Shown piece by piece: positions 26,075-36,089 of a stretch of DNA of 64,000 bases (its first letter is position 1; each line of letters opens with the position of its first letter). A program made the position numbers and the translations under genes. This DNA is from Capilliphycus robustus (GTDB lineage: Bacteria; Cyanobacteriota; Cyanobacteriia; Cyanobacteriales; Microcoleaceae): NCBI RefSeq assembly GCF_034932365.1, contig NZ_JAYGHR010000078.1, forward strand, positions 26,328 to 90,327, read 5' to 3'. Under the pieces are notes generated by a model. It was given only the letters and a program-made list of their open reading frames with translations. It did no database searches and was not told the DNA's origin.

Positions 26075-27988
26075 ATGACAACATTGAAGATAGCCAAACC
26101 CCTCAAACAATACTGGAAATCCTTTGATCAACATCCAAAAACAAGTTGGGGATTCTCAATTTTTGGGTTGTTGTTGATTTGTAGCATCGCGTTTCTGTGG
26201 AATTTGGGGAATACTGGGTTAGTTGATGAAACTGAACCCTTGTTTGCGGAAGCCGCCCGTCAAATGGTACTGACAGGAGATTGGATCACGCCCTATTTTA
26301 ACGGTGAAACTCGCTTCGATAAACCCCCGTTGGTTTATTGGTTGATGGCGGTGGGTTATCAAGTTTTTGGTGTGAATGAATGGGCGGTGCGTTTTCCCTC
26401 CGCATTGGCGGCGATCGCTTTAACGGTGGGTTGTTTTTTAACCTTGCGATCATTCGGATTTTTTCCCTCAAATTTTCCAGTTGATTCTAGACAAAAAACA
26501 CGCCAGTTGTGGTTATCTGCTTGGATCGGATCGGCGATCGCAGCTTTTAATCCTGAAACCCTGATTTGGGCGCGTCAAGGCGTCTCAGATATGCTGTTAA
26601 GTGGGTGCATGGGAACCGCTTTATTTTGCTTTTTTTGGGGCTATGTTGAGGAAGGAAAAAAAACAACCGAAAGCCCAGAAGGTTTTTCTCTTTCTCAGTT
26701 ATTCCTAGACTTTTCTCTGCCTAATAAATGGTATTTATCCTTTTATATTTTCTTGGGATTAGCCGTCTTAGCAAAAGGACCTGTTGGTATTGTTTTACCA
26801 GGATTAATATTAACATCTTTTTGCCTTTTTCTCGGTAATTTTAGAAACGTTTTACACGAAGTAAAGCCCCTTGTAGGCGGAATCATTTTCACAATAATTG
26901 CCCTGCCTTGGTATGTTTTAGTCATTCTCCGCAATGGTCAAACCTATATTGATTCTTTCTTTGGCTATCACAATATTCAACGATTTACGAACGTCGTTAA
27001 TGGTCACGCCGCCCCTTGGTATTTTTACTTTCTTGTTGTTTTAATTGGCTTTATGCCTTGGTCGATTTATTTGCCCTTAGCTATCATTCGTTCTCACTTC
27101 TGGCAGCGTTCTTTTTGGCGTCAACAGCCTCGTGATCATCAGTTAGGTTTGTTTGGGTTATTCTGGTTGGTTGGTATTTTTATATTTTTCTCTATTTCTG
27201 TTACAAAGCTTCCCAGTTATGTCTTACCAGCAATGCCAGCAGCATCTATTTTAATTGCCTTATTATTTAGTGAATCAATAATTGCCCAAAATTCAGAAAT
27301 CCAGGAAATAAAAGCTTCAAAAAATAGAGGAATACTGTTCACGGGAGGATTCAATATTTTGTTCCTCGTTATTCTGGGAATTGCTTCTCTTTATAGTCCT
27401 CAATTCATCGGAAGTGATCCAGCGATCATTGACTTACCCGCAGTCGTTGAAAAATCGGGCTTACATTTACGAGGAGGAATCATCTGGCTGATAACAGCAA
27501 TATTAATCGCATGGATACTGCGATATCCCAATCAATGGCGTTGGTTAATCGCTGCCAATTTAGCTGGATTTATGGCGTTTTTTATGCTTCTAGTTAATCC
27601 CGCAATTTTTCTGATTGATGAAGTTCGTCAACTCCCCTTAAGACAAATTTCTCAGCAGATTTCTCAACTCGAAAAACCCCAAGAAGAACTCTGGATGATC
27701 GGCTTTAGAAAACCCAGTGTTGTCTATTATTCAGAACGTCATGTTGTTTTTTATACGGTGCTTGACTTTTTCAAGGGATTAATGGAAGATCAGCCAATAT
27801 ACAATCTTTTTGATTCAATTCAAAATCGTCCCAATCCTTCAACAATTATGGTGATTAGTCGCCTCAAAGAACTTGAAAGACTGGGTTTACAGGATCAAGA
27901 TTATAAAATTCTAGAAGAAAAAGGTCGTTATCTATTAATTAGAGTTGAAAAAAAGATGCTTTTAGATCGGGTCTTAAATTTACCTTAG
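26075..27988 (+). CDS. Family 39 (ArnT-like) membrane glycosyltransferase
   Basis: A 637-residue GT-C enzyme with about a dozen membrane helices. The first periplasmic loop carries DETEPLFAEAARQMVLTGDW and FDKPPLVYWL, the diagnostic acids and PPL motif of ArnT/PMT-type glycosyltransferases, which move a sugar from an undecaprenyl- or dolichyl-type phosphate carrier to lipid or protein outside the membrane. The C-terminal about 120 residues form a soluble domain. The start is ATG in GGGAATGAC. A DUF47 gene starts 23 bp after the stop but is probably unrelated in function. The acceptor is unknown. Confidence 0.88.
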   Translation: MTTLKIAKPLKQYWKSFDQHPKTSWGFSIFGLLLICSIAFLWNLGNTGLVDETEPLFAEAARQMVLTGDWITPYFNGETRFDKPPLVYWLMAVGYQVFGVNEWAVRFPSALAAIALTVGCFLTLRSFGFFPSNFPVDSRQKTRQLWLSAWIGSAIAAFNPETLIWARQGVSDMLLSGCMGTALFCFFWGYVEEGKKTTESPEGFSLSQLFLDFSLPNKWYLSFYIFLGLAVLAKGPVGIVLPGLILTSFCLFLGNFRNVLHEVKPLVGGIIFTIIALPWYVLVILRNGQTYIDSFFGYHNIQRFTNVVNGHAAPWYFYFLVVLIGFMPWSIYLPLAIIRSHFWQRSFWRQQPRDHQLGLFGLFWLVGIFIFFSISVTKLPSYVLPAMPAASILIALLFSESIIAQNSEIQEIKASKNRGILFTGGFNILFLVILGIASLYSPQFIGSDPAIIDLPAVVEKSGLHLRGGIIWLITAILIAWILRYPNQWRWLIAANLAGFMAFFMLLVNPAIFLIDEVRQLPLRQISQQISQLEKPQEELWMIGFRKPSVVYYSERHVVFYTVLDFFKGLMEDQPIYNLFDSIQNRPNPSTIMVISRLKELERLGLQDQDYKILEEKGRYLLIRVEKKMLLDRVLNLP

Positions 27989-28011
27989 ATTTTTTAACAG
28001 AGGCTAAAACG

Positions 28012-28674
28012 ATGTCAGAAAAAATACCATCCTTCTTTGGTAAAACAAAGTTTATTGAAAGTCAGCTTGATGAATTTATGGATAAAGTATCTGAGGGAAG
28101 CTTATACTTTGAAATGGGTTTAACCTCCTATCTTGCCAAAGGTTTTGTTACCGAAAGCTGTGAGGAAAAAATGCAGCAAATTCAAAACGTTAAAGATCGC
28201 TGTAACGAATTACGGCGGGCAATTGAATCTGAACTCTACACAGAAATGTTAATTCCAGATTCCCGAGGTGATGTCTTAAGTTTGCTCGAAAATCTTTACT
28301 ATTTAATCGATGTATTTGGTGATATCTATCAAGATATTATCATCGAAAAATTAGAAGTTCCCACGGTTTACGAAAAAGACTTTAAAGATCTCACCCAAAT
28401 GGTGGTTAAAAGTGTAGAAACGATTGTCATTGCAGCCCGTTCGTTTTTTAGAGATCCACGCACAGTACGCGATCACATTTATAAAGTCAGAGTTTATGAA
28501 TCTGAATCTGATAAAATTGCTTTACGGCTCAAGAAAAATATTTTTGATTCTCAATTGCCTTTGGAGCGAAAAATTCAACTGCGCGATAGTGTAAATGTGA
28601 TTAATTCTCTGGCGGATGCGGCTGAAAATGCTAGCGATAAACTGGCAATTTATGCAATTAAACGAGTTTTATAA
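28012..28674 (+). CDS. DUF47/TIGR00153 family PhoU-like protein
   Basis: A 220-residue all-helical protein of the DUF47 group, related to PhoU. Helices rich in Glu/Asp, such as VYESESDKIALRLKK and the C-terminal LADAAENASDKLAIYAIKRV, give the metal-cluster positions of the PhoU fold. No membrane segment. The gene sits 116 bp upstream of a Pit-type phosphate transporter on the same strand, the standard arrangement in which the DUF47 protein regulates low-affinity phosphate uptake. The start ATG follows a GAGGCTAAAACG ribosome site. Confidence 0.88.
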   Translation: MSEKIPSFFGKTKFIESQLDEFMDKVSEGSLYFEMGLTSYLAKGFVTESCEEKMQQIQNVKDRCNELRRAIESELYTEMLIPDSRGDVLSLLENLYYLIDVFGDIYQDIIIEKLEVPTVYEKDFKDLTQMVVKSVETIVIAARSFFRDPRTVRDHIYKVRVYESESDKIALRLKKNIFDSQLPLERKIQLRDSVNVINSLADAAENASDKLAIYAIKRVL

Positions 28675-28683
28675 TATTAGTAG

Positions 28684-28739
28684 GGTGCATCAAATAGTTA
28701 AGCTTTTTTCTTGAACAAAAGCCATAGGTTTGATGCACC
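28684..28739. repeat. Palindromic repeat between DUF47 gene and pit
   Basis: GGTGCATCAAA (28684-28694) pairs perfectly with TTTGATGCACC (28729-28739) around a 34-nt loop. The left side is preceded by GTAG, as in three other palindromes of the window. It could lower read-through between the two genes; no T-run follows. Confidence 0.55.
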
Positions 28740-28790
28740 TAAAGGTAACAAGTTTGATGGTATTATTTTTTGAGGTTAATTTTCAACTAA

Positions 28791-29849
28791 ATGGACATCA
28801 TCGCAACACTCATTTTTCTGTCGAGTGGCTTATTTTTGGGTTGGTCTTTGGGGGCAAATGATGCAGCTAATGTATTCGGTACAGCCGTCGGAAGTCGCAT
28901 GGTTAGATTTAGTACCGCCGCTTTTATTTGTAGTATTTTTGTTATAATCGGAGCAGTGATTGGGGGTGCTGGTGCTGCGGAAGGCTTAGGCGAATTGGGT
29001 GCAATTAACACGCTACCCGGTGCATTTACAGCCGCGTTATCTGCCGCAATTACAGTGTTTTGGATGACTCAAATTGGCTTACCTGTCTCTACCAGTCAAG
29101 CCATTGTAGGTGCAATTATTGCTTGGAACTTATTTAGCGGTTCAGCAACCGATATCAACGCATTAATCAAAATTATAGGGACTTGGGTTGCTTGTCCAAT
29201 TTTAGGGGCAATTTTTGCGGCTATTATCTATAAAATTGTGGTGGTTTTCATTAACGGAATCAAACCTCATTTACTTCAGCTAGACTTCTACACTCGTTTT
29301 TTCTTAATCTTAGCAGGTGCATTTGGTTCTTATGCACTTGGAGCGAATAATATTGGGAACGTCATGGGAGTATTTGTTCCTTCCTCTCCGTTTACAGATA
29401 TTCGTCTAAATCAATTGACTTTTAGCTCAGTAGAACAGCTTTTTTTATTAGGAGGAATTGCCATAGCTGTGGGAGTCTATACTTACTCTAAAGGCGTAAT
29501 GATGACAGTCGGAAATAATCTGATGCCCCTGTCTCCGGTGGCTGCATTTGTTGCTGTTACTGCTCATTCTCTCGTTTTATATGTATTTTCTTCGAGGCAG
29601 TTACAACAGTTTTTGGTGAATAATAATTTACCGACAATTCCGCTCATTCCTGTTTCTAGTTCTCAAGCGGTAGTCGGTGCAGTTATTGGTATTGGTTTAC
29701 TACATGGAGCCAAAGGAGCCAGACAAATTAAATGGAAAGTTTTACGCAATATTGCATTGGGTTGGATAGCGACTCCCATTATTGCGGTTATACTGGGTTT
29801 TGTGATGCTTTTTATTCTGGAAAACGTCTTCAATCAACAAGTTTATTAA
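28791..29849 (+). CDS. pit: Low-affinity inorganic phosphate transporter, Pit family
   Basis: A 352-residue inner-membrane permease that couples uptake of phosphate, probably as a metal-phosphate complex, to protons or sodium. The two inverted halves show the family signatures GANDAANVFGTAVGS (about residue 22) and GANNIGNVMG (about 183). VSTSQAIVGAIIAW and VSSSQAVVGAVIG are the paired re-entrant segments. About ten helices; at 352 residues it is the short form without the large loop of E. coli PitA. It follows the PhoU-like gene and is followed one base after its stop by an EEP-family gene, so these are probably cotranscribed. Confidence 0.92.
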   Translation: MDIIATLIFLSSGLFLGWSLGANDAANVFGTAVGSRMVRFSTAAFICSIFVIIGAVIGGAGAAEGLGELGAINTLPGAFTAALSAAITVFWMTQIGLPVSTSQAIVGAIIAWNLFSGSATDINALIKIIGTWVACPILGAIFAAIIYKIVVVFINGIKPHLLQLDFYTRFFLILAGAFGSYALGANNIGNVMGVFVPSSPFTDIRLNQLTFSSVEQLFLLGGIAIAVGVYTYSKGVMMTVGNNLMPLSPVAAFVAVTAHSLVLYVFSSRQLQQFLVNNNLPTIPLIPVSSSQAVVGAVIGIGLLHGAKGARQIKWKVLRNIALGWIATPIIAVILGFVMLFILENVFNQQVY

Positions 29850-29850
29850 A

Positions 29851-30858
29851 ATGAGAAACAGAACTTTGAATTTATTATTAAATAATCTCGGTTTTGGCAT
29901 GAATATTATAGCAATTTTGGCTGCAATTGCAACTATTCTGGGTTTTTTGGGTCGCCAATGGTGGGTTTTCCAACTCCTCGATCATTTGCGAGTTCAATTG
30001 AGTTTAATTTTACTGCTGGCTATTTTCTTAAATGGGATTAAATATCGCTTTTGGAGTTTAGCTTTTAGTCTCCCCTTATTCCTGAACGTCCTGTTAATTT
30101 TGCCTTTGTTTATCCCACCTTCTCAAAATATTAACGCTGTTCAAGGGAATAATACTGCTCAAAATTCCTTACAGTTACTTCATCTGAATCTTGACCGCAA
30201 CAACACCAATTATACACCCACACTGCAATATTTAGACCAACAAAATGCCGATCTAATTTTTCTCCAAGAAGTGACACCCGCATGGTTAAATCAGATTGAA
30301 TCTAATCTTACTCGTTATCGGGTTGTCGAGTCCCGTCCGCTAAAAAATTCTCATGGAGTTGCCTTTTTAGTCCCGACAAATTTACCCCCATCTCTGCAAA
30401 TTAAAAACACAGAAATTCTTCATTTTCCCTCAAATTCCGAACGTCCGATGATTGCCACTCAGATACAAGGGAATCAAACCCTATCTATTCTCAGTTTACA
30501 CGTTACTCGTCCTCGAAATAACGGCACTTCTAACTATCAACAAACTGAACTAGATGCAGTAGCCGCTTGGAGTCAGCAACAACAAAATCAGGGAAATCAA
30601 GTAATTATAATAGGTGACTTTAATCTTACCCCTTGGTCAAGTCGATTTCGTCAGTTTTTACAAGCCGCTCATTTGAGAAATTCTCAACGAGGTTTTGGAC
30701 TTCAACCCACTTGGTTAGCAGGTTTACCTCCTTTTATGATGATTGCAATTGATCACGCGGTGTACAGCGAGGATCTGATGACTTTAGACCGAAAAATAGG
30801 CCCTAAACTTGGCTCAGATCATTTACCGCTTTGGCTAGAAGTCACTCCCAGAGGTTAA
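29851..30858 (+). CDS. Membrane-anchored endonuclease/exonuclease/phosphatase family protein
   Basis: A 335-residue protein with three hydrophobic helices in residues 1-95 and an EEP (DNase I-like) domain after that. Catalytic markers are LLHLNLDRNN (Asn), DLIFLQEVTP (the metal-binding Glu), LSLHVTRP (His), IIGDFNLTPWSS (Asp, Asn) and the closing SDHLPLW (Asp-His). Topology puts the enzymatic domain probably outside the membrane. Family members cleave phosphodiesters in DNA, inositol phosphates or lipids, so the substrate is open. The ATG is one base after the pit stop, which implies translational coupling; release of phosphate for Pit uptake is an attractive but untested idea. Confidence 0.82.
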   Translation: MRNRTLNLLLNNLGFGMNIIAILAAIATILGFLGRQWWVFQLLDHLRVQLSLILLLAIFLNGIKYRFWSLAFSLPLFLNVLLILPLFIPPSQNINAVQGNNTAQNSLQLLHLNLDRNNTNYTPTLQYLDQQNADLIFLQEVTPAWLNQIESNLTRYRVVESRPLKNSHGVAFLVPTNLPPSLQIKNTEILHFPSNSERPMIATQIQGNQTLSILSLHVTRPRNNGTSNYQQTELDAVAAWSQQQQNQGNQVIIIGDFNLTPWSSRFRQFLQAAHLRNSQRGFGLQPTWLAGLPPFMMIAIDHAVYSEDLMTLDRKIGPKLGSDHLPLWLEVTPRG

Positions 30859-30973
30859 CTCAGTTGATTGAGGATAGGGCTTGAAAATTACCTAATACTT
30901 AACAATTTTGATAAAATATGCTATGACATTAATAGAACGGTTAAAATCATTGAAACGGGTTGCATTTGTCTAA

Positions 30974-31051
30974 GCTGTTCTTTGCCGTTACAATTAGTGC
31001 ATAATCTTACAGAACAGCGACTTGCTAATCTGAAGCTCTAAAGCCGATTAG
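30974..31051 (+). other. Two-hairpin leader upstream of the epimerase gene
   Basis: GCTGTTCT (30974-30981) pairs with AGAACAGC (31011-31018), and CTAATC (31025-31030) with GATTAG (31046-31051). Both stems lie in the 265-bp gap before the epimerase start. No known riboswitch was recognised. The pairings are short and may be chance. Confidence 0.3.
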
Positions 31052-31123
31052 TAAATTGGGTCTATAGAATCAACGTTAACACCAAAAGAAGTCAAAACCT
31101 GAAGTTTAGAAGGGGAAAGTTTT

Positions 31124-32113
31124 GTGAAAATCTTAGTGACAGGCGCGGCTGGATTTATTGGATTTCATTTGTCTAAAAGGTTACTGCAACGAGGGGACAC
31201 CGTTATCGGATTAGATAACCTCAATTCCTATTATGATGTTTCTTTGAAAAAAGATCGACTTGAGCAAATCAGTTCTTCAAAAGATTTCACCTTTTATCAA
31301 TTAGACTTGGCCGATCGCGAACAAATAGAAAAGCTCTTTTCTGAACAAAAATTTGAAGTTGTTGTCAATCTAGCTGCTCAAGCCGGAGTTCGCTATTCTA
31401 TCACGAACCCCCATGCTTATGCTGATAGCAACCTCACGGGTTTTATGAACATTCTCGAAGGTTGCCGTCATACAAACGTGGGTCATTTAGTTTTTGCATC
31501 TTCGAGTTCAGTCTATGGGGCAAACAAAAAAATACCCTTTGCGGTTGAAGATAACGTTGATTATCCCGTCAGTTTATATGCAGCCACAAAAAAAGCAAAT
31601 GAATTAATGGCTCACAGCTACAGCCATCTCTATAATATGCCCTTAACAGGCTTACGTTTCTTTACCGTTTATGGGCCTTGGGGTCGTCCAGATATGGCAG
31701 TTTTTCTGTTTACAAAAGCCATTCTTGCAGGAGAACCCATAAAAGTCTTTAATTATGGTAAAATGCAACGAGATTTTACCTATATTGATGATTTAGTTGA
31801 AGGCATTGTCCGGGTAATAGATAACGTTCCTCAGCCCAATACAGAAGCTGAAAGCAACTCAAAAGCTCCTTACAAAATCTACAATATTGGCAATAATAAA
31901 CCCGTTGAACTTTTGCGAATGATCGAAGTTTTAGAGAACTGTATTGGGAAACAAGCCGTCAAAGAAATGCTTCCGATGCAACCCGGAGACGTGCCGATCA
32001 CTTATGCAAATGTTGATGCTTTAGTTCAAGACGTTGGCTTTAGTCCCGATACCCCAATTGAAGTCGGAATTGAACGATTTGTAGAGTGGTATCGGACTTA
32101 TTACAACTGCTAA
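31124..32113 (+). CDS. NAD-dependent epimerase, UDP-glucuronate 4-epimerase type
   Basis: A 329-residue extended short-chain dehydrogenase. The NAD loop is TGAAGFIGFHL (about 6-16), FASSSSVYG supplies the catalytic Ser, and SLYAATKKANE gives the Tyr-x3-Lys pair near 150. LRFFTVYGPWGRPDMA and FTYIDDLVEGIVR are typical of UDP-glucuronate 4-epimerases, which make UDP-galacturonate, rather than of GalE. The start is GTG with GAAGGGGAAAG upstream. It probably supplies uronic acid for surface polysaccharide; the glycosyltransferase island is over 20 kb away, so no direct link is shown. Confidence 0.87.
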   Translation: MKILVTGAAGFIGFHLSKRLLQRGDTVIGLDNLNSYYDVSLKKDRLEQISSSKDFTFYQLDLADREQIEKLFSEQKFEVVVNLAAQAGVRYSITNPHAYADSNLTGFMNILEGCRHTNVGHLVFASSSSVYGANKKIPFAVEDNVDYPVSLYAATKKANELMAHSYSHLYNMPLTGLRFFTVYGPWGRPDMAVFLFTKAILAGEPIKVFNYGKMQRDFTYIDDLVEGIVRVIDNVPQPNTEAESNSKAPYKIYNIGNNKPVELLRMIEVLENCIGKQAVKEMLPMQPGDVPITYANVDALVQDVGFSPDTPIEVGIERFVEWYRTYYNC

Positions 32114-32220
32114 TTCTAACTTGATAAGTTTCTCTGTTACTCCTCCCCTGATTAATTTTAGTCAGGGGAACCTTGAACATGGTAGCCTAAACTATAGCGG
32201 AAAATTTCCCTTTTGCAGCC

Positions 32221-34563
32221 ATGACTCAGACCGTTGACTTCCTTAGCCATCTCAACCCCTGCCAACGCCAAGCCGTCGAACATTTTTGCGGTCCGATGCT
32301 CGTTGTGGCGGGAGCAGGTTCGGGTAAAACTCGGGCGTTAACCTATCGCATTGCCAACCTATTGCGAACCCATCACGTTCATCCCGAGAATATTTTGGCG
32401 GTGACATTTACCAACAAAGCCGCCCGAGAAATTAAAGAACGAGTCGAGACAATCTTTTCTGAACAACAGGCGCAAACTCAGTATCAAAAACCCTTTTCCG
32501 CCTTGACTCCCCCCGAACAAACGAAGTTGCGATCGCAAGTTTATCGCAGTATTACTAAACATCTGTGGATGGGAACTTTTCACAGTCTTTGTGCGCGAAT
32601 TCTTCGCTACGATATCAACAAATATACCGACGAAAAAGGCCGTCAGTGGCAACAAAACTTCTCGATTTTTGATGAATCCGATGCTCAAAGTTTAGTCAAG
32701 CAAATCGTCACAAAACAGCTTAACTTAGATGATAAAAAGTTCGATCCTCGAAAAGTTCGCTATCAAATTAGTAACGCCAAAAACTTAGGGCTTTCTCCCC
32801 TAAATTATCAACGAGAAAATCCCGAATATAATGGTCGAGTCATTGCCGACGTTTACAGCATCTATCAAGATAATCTCGCCGCCAATAACGCCCTAGACTT
32901 TGATGATTTAATTCGAGTTCCCGTTGAACTATTCCAGCAAAACGAACAAGTTCTAGCCTATTGGCATCAAAAATTCAGCCATATATTAGTCGATGAATAT
33001 CAAGATACCAACCGCACTCAATATGATTTCATTCGGCTATTAGTCACCAACGGCGAACATCCGAGAACCTTTAACAACTGGAAAAATCGTTCAATCTTTG
33101 TCGTCGGAGATGTCGATCAATCGATTTATTCTTTCCGCATGGCAGACTATACCATTCTGTTAGAATTTCAAGAGGATTTTGGGGACGGTTTAGCCGATGA
33201 CGACACCCGCACCATGATTAAATTAGAAGAAAACTATCGCTCACGAGAAAATATTCTCGAAGTCGCCAATCAACTCATTCAAAATAATACCACCCGTATT
33301 GAAAAAGTATTGCGTCCGACACGCGGAGAAGGGCCGCCTATTTTCTGTTATCAAGCCGACGATGAAGCCGCAGAAGCAAGGTTTATTGCCACTCAAATTA
33401 ACAATTTAACCCAACAACATCCCGAATTAGGTTATGGTAGTTTTGCAATACTTTACCGCGTTAACGCTCAATCTCGTGCCTTAGAAGATGCTTTAATTAA
33501 AAGCAATATTCCCTATCGAGTTGTGGGCGGGTTGAAGTTTTATGATCGCAAAGAAATCAAAGATGCCATTTCTTATTTACGAGTGCTTGCCAATCCTGCT
33601 GATAGCATGAGTTTAATGCGAATTATCAATACACCCCGCAGAGGAATTGGCAAAACCACGATTGATAGCTTAGTCAATGCGGCGCAACAATTGGGCGTTC
33701 CCCTGTGGGAAATTGTCAGCGATCAAGACTCAGTAAATACCTTAGCTGGACGTTCAGCAAAAGCTGTTAATCAGTTTGCTCAAATGATATCATCTTGGCA
33801 AGAACGAATCGCATCCTACACGGTGCTTGATATTTTAGACGGTGTAATGCAGGAATCTGACTATATTCTAGATTTGACAAATCAAGGGACAGATGAAGCC
33901 GAAAGTCGCCTTGAAAATATTAAAGAATTGAGTAACGCCGTCGCACAATTTCAAGAAGATTCTGAAGATACAACCCTCGGCGGATTTTTAGCCAGTGCTT
34001 CTCTAGCGTCTGATTTAGATAATCTCCAGGAAGGGGAACAAGCCGTTTCTTTAATGACACTTCATTCGGCTAAAGGATTAGAATTTCCCATTGTATTTTT
34101 AGTGGGAATGGAACAAGGATTATTCCCCAATTTCCGCAGTTTAAATGATCCCTTAGCCCTCGAAGAAGAACGGCGACTTTGTTATGTGGGAATTACTCGC
34201 GCAAAAGAACAGTTATTCCTCTCACACGCCCGAGAACGTCGTCTCTGGGGATATTTAGAACCCTGCATTCCTTCGATGTTTTTGAAAGAATTACCCCCAG
34301 ATCTCATCAAAGGTTATCTCCCGGTTACTCAACCTGCAAAATCAACTAAAAAGACTCAAAAAACTCCCGAAAAAAAGAATCAAACCCCCTCAAAAGTCGA
34401 AAGCTTTGCTGTTGGCGATCGCGTACTTCATCGATCTTTTGGAATTGGAGAAGTCACCCATATTTTTGGAAACAAAGGTAAAATATCCATCGCTGTTAAA
34501 TTCACAACTTCCAGCCCCAAAATTCTTGATCCGCAGATTGTTCCTTTAGAAAAATTAGAGTAA
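32221..34563 (+). CDS. pcrA: ATP-dependent DNA helicase PcrA/UvrD
   Basis: A 780-residue superfamily 1A helicase that moves 3'-5' on DNA in excision repair and clears transcription conflicts. Motif I is VAGAGSGKTRAL (about 31-42), Walker B ILVDEYQDTN, motif III GDVDQSIYSFR, motif IV near EENYRS, motif V TLHSAKGLEFP and motif VI LCYVGITRAKEQL. The C-terminal 100 residues have a lysine-rich linker and a Tudor-like domain, VGDRVLHRSFGIGEV, that contacts RNA polymerase in this family. It follows the epimerase gene by about 107 bp and is followed by a strong hairpin. Confidence 0.95.
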   Translation: MTQTVDFLSHLNPCQRQAVEHFCGPMLVVAGAGSGKTRALTYRIANLLRTHHVHPENILAVTFTNKAAREIKERVETIFSEQQAQTQYQKPFSALTPPEQTKLRSQVYRSITKHLWMGTFHSLCARILRYDINKYTDEKGRQWQQNFSIFDESDAQSLVKQIVTKQLNLDDKKFDPRKVRYQISNAKNLGLSPLNYQRENPEYNGRVIADVYSIYQDNLAANNALDFDDLIRVPVELFQQNEQVLAYWHQKFSHILVDEYQDTNRTQYDFIRLLVTNGEHPRTFNNWKNRSIFVVGDVDQSIYSFRMADYTILLEFQEDFGDGLADDDTRTMIKLEENYRSRENILEVANQLIQNNTTRIEKVLRPTRGEGPPIFCYQADDEAAEARFIATQINNLTQQHPELGYGSFAILYRVNAQSRALEDALIKSNIPYRVVGGLKFYDRKEIKDAISYLRVLANPADSMSLMRIINTPRRGIGKTTIDSLVNAAQQLGVPLWEIVSDQDSVNTLAGRSAKAVNQFAQMISSWQERIASYTVLDILDGVMQESDYILDLTNQGTDEAESRLENIKELSNAVAQFQEDSEDTTLGGFLASASLASDLDNLQEGEQAVSLMTLHSAKGLEFPIVFLVGMEQGLFPNFRSLNDPLALEEERRLCYVGITRAKEQLFLSHARERRLWGYLEPCIPSMFLKELPPDLIKGYLPVTQPAKSTKKTQKTPEKKNQTPSKVESFAVGDRVLHRSFGIGEVTHIFGNKGKISIAVKFTTSSPKILDPQIVPLEKLE

Positions 34564-34931
34564 AATTTTATGGGGATTTTCTATAGAGAGACTAAAAAAC
34601 CCGGTTTCTCAAAGAAACCGGGTTTATAGAAAAATTGGATTAATCAAAATTACTCGCTAATTCTTCGCCTGGCGCCCCTAATTTGTTTCAATCTTTTCCC
34701 AATTTTTGATTGACAAATCCCCCGACTTGACCTATTCTTAAAGAATGGGAATCTGTGCGGACTTATATATATACAATTTTGACCGGGCGATCGCTCCTTA
34801 ATTTAACCCCCTGTCATTCTTCGTGTCTTTGTGATTATTTCCCCCAACTTTTCTAGACTGATGAAAACTGACAGGTCGGTTAGCAACAAGAAACGGGGTT
34901 TTTCGGTCTGGGTTGCCTAAACTCTATCTGA
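34564..34931. other. Intergenic region after pcrA
   Basis: Convergent gap of about 370 bp. It begins with the hairpin at 34597-34625. Beyond it lie a HIP1 octamer near 34789 and A/T-rich stretches but no convincing ORF, RNA gene or repeat. Confidence 0.4.
34597..34625 (+). terminator. Hairpin terminator after pcrA
   Basis: A perfect 13-bp stem, AAACCCGGTTTCT (34597-34609) with AGAAACCGGGTTT (34613-34625) and a 3-nt loop, begins 33 bp after the pcrA stop. Runs of A before and T after let it work in both directions, although the T-run is short. Confidence 0.7.
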
Positions 34932-35300
34932 TTAACGAAGTTCTCGCCCAAAAGGAAATAGAGCCAGTGGAATCAGTTTAAAATGTTGTTGAGCAAAAGG
35001 AATCCCGATAATCGTAATCAATAAAATCAGCCCATGAACTAAATGAGAAAGGGCAATTTCCCAACCAAAAAATATCACCCAAATCACATTAAAAATCATC
35101 GTAAAAGGATTAGAAAAACCTTCTAATACCACATTTTCTTTGCCAAAGGGTGTCATGGTTGCAAAACCGAGTTTAATCGCTTGCAGTCCAAACGGAATGC
35201 CAATAATCGTTAAACAAGTTGCCAGCCCACCCAAAATATATCCTAAACCCGAAAGAAAACCGCCAAAAATCAACCAGATAATATTTCCGATCAGACTCAT
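34932..35300 (-). CDS. YccF-domain inner-membrane protein
   Basis: A 122-residue protein made of two tandem YccF-type membrane units. Each has a W-rich hydrophobic helix followed by a hairpin ending TIIGIPFGLQAIKLG and TIIGIPFAQQHFKLI respectively, the family signature, with a closing LFPFGRELR. Function is not established; related proteins occur next to ion transporters. The gene lies 32 bp after the TPR gene on the same strand and may be cotranscribed with it. Confidence 0.85.
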   Translation of the reverse strand: MSLIGNIIWLIFGGFLSGLGYILGGLATCLTIIGIPFGLQAIKLGFATMTPFGKENVVLEGFSNPFTMIFNVIWVIFFGWEIALSHLVHGLILLITIIGIPFAQQHFKLIPLALFPFGRELR

Positions 35301-35332
35301 TTTTTATTCTCCTTTATAGCGTTAACGGCATT

Positions 35333-35953
35333 TTACACCCATTCTCGTAACGTTTGATGCACAACAGCCAGATGCCACATATAATCCTCTAAGGGGTATT
35401 CAGAAGCCGCTTTGATAATAAACTCTTTGGCTTGCGCTTCATCCTGTTGGGCTTCATAATACAATCCCACATAGAGATGAGCATAAAACTGTCCTTGTTT
35501 TCCTAACTGTTTACCCGTTTTAACTACATCTTCGGGCTGACAATTTCCGCAAAACAGTTCATAAACCTGCCGCATCACCTGGCGGGGATCATTACGCACA
35601 GATAATAGCGCATCTCTCGCCGCTTCCGCCCCTAAAAGTTGAGCCATACAGAGATATCGCCAAATCGTTTCTTCCACATCTTGCGAATTAACGACTAAAT
35701 CCAGTTCAAATTGATTCGCTCCCGCTTGAAATTGTCGAACATAATAATAGGATAAGCCCCGTTGCCACAAATAAGGCTGAAGGGTTGGTTCAAGTTCTTC
35801 GGCTTTGTCAAAATCTTGAATCGATTCTTCGATTTTAGCCAATTTAAAATGAACCATCCCTCGCTGAATATAAGCTTTGGGATCAAAGGGTCGAGAAGCA
35901 ATTTCATCGTTCCAATGAGCCAATTGATTTTGGAGAAACTCTTGACGATTCAT
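35333..35953 (-). CDS. Tetratricopeptide-repeat protein
   Basis: A 206-residue helical protein of TPR type. Repeats are visible as AYIQRGMVHFKLAKIEESIQ (about 27-46), YLWQRGLSYYYVRQFQAGAN (about 62-81) and AHLYVGLYYEAQQDEAQAKE (about 158-177), each with the spaced small and aromatic residues of the repeat. No signal peptide or catalytic motif. It resembles a conserved cyanobacterial protein of unknown role, presumably a protein-protein adaptor. A transposon lies upstream. Confidence 0.75.
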   Translation of the reverse strand: MNRQEFLQNQLAHWNDEIASRPFDPKAYIQRGMVHFKLAKIEESIQDFDKAEELEPTLQPYLWQRGLSYYYVRQFQAGANQFELDLVVNSQDVEETIWRYLCMAQLLGAEAARDALLSVRNDPRQVMRQVYELFCGNCQPEDVVKTGKQLGKQGQFYAHLYVGLYYEAQQDEAQAKEFIIKAASEYPLEDYMWHLAVVHQTLREWV

Positions 35954-36089
35954 ATCAGAAAAAACAGTTCCGGGTGACTAAACATAATCATCTCACTGCT
36001 ATCGAAAACTGATATAACACGGTATAAACCGTATTAATGTTTCGTTCCTGCATCACCCCGGACTGTCGGCAGCACCCGGTCAGACAGGC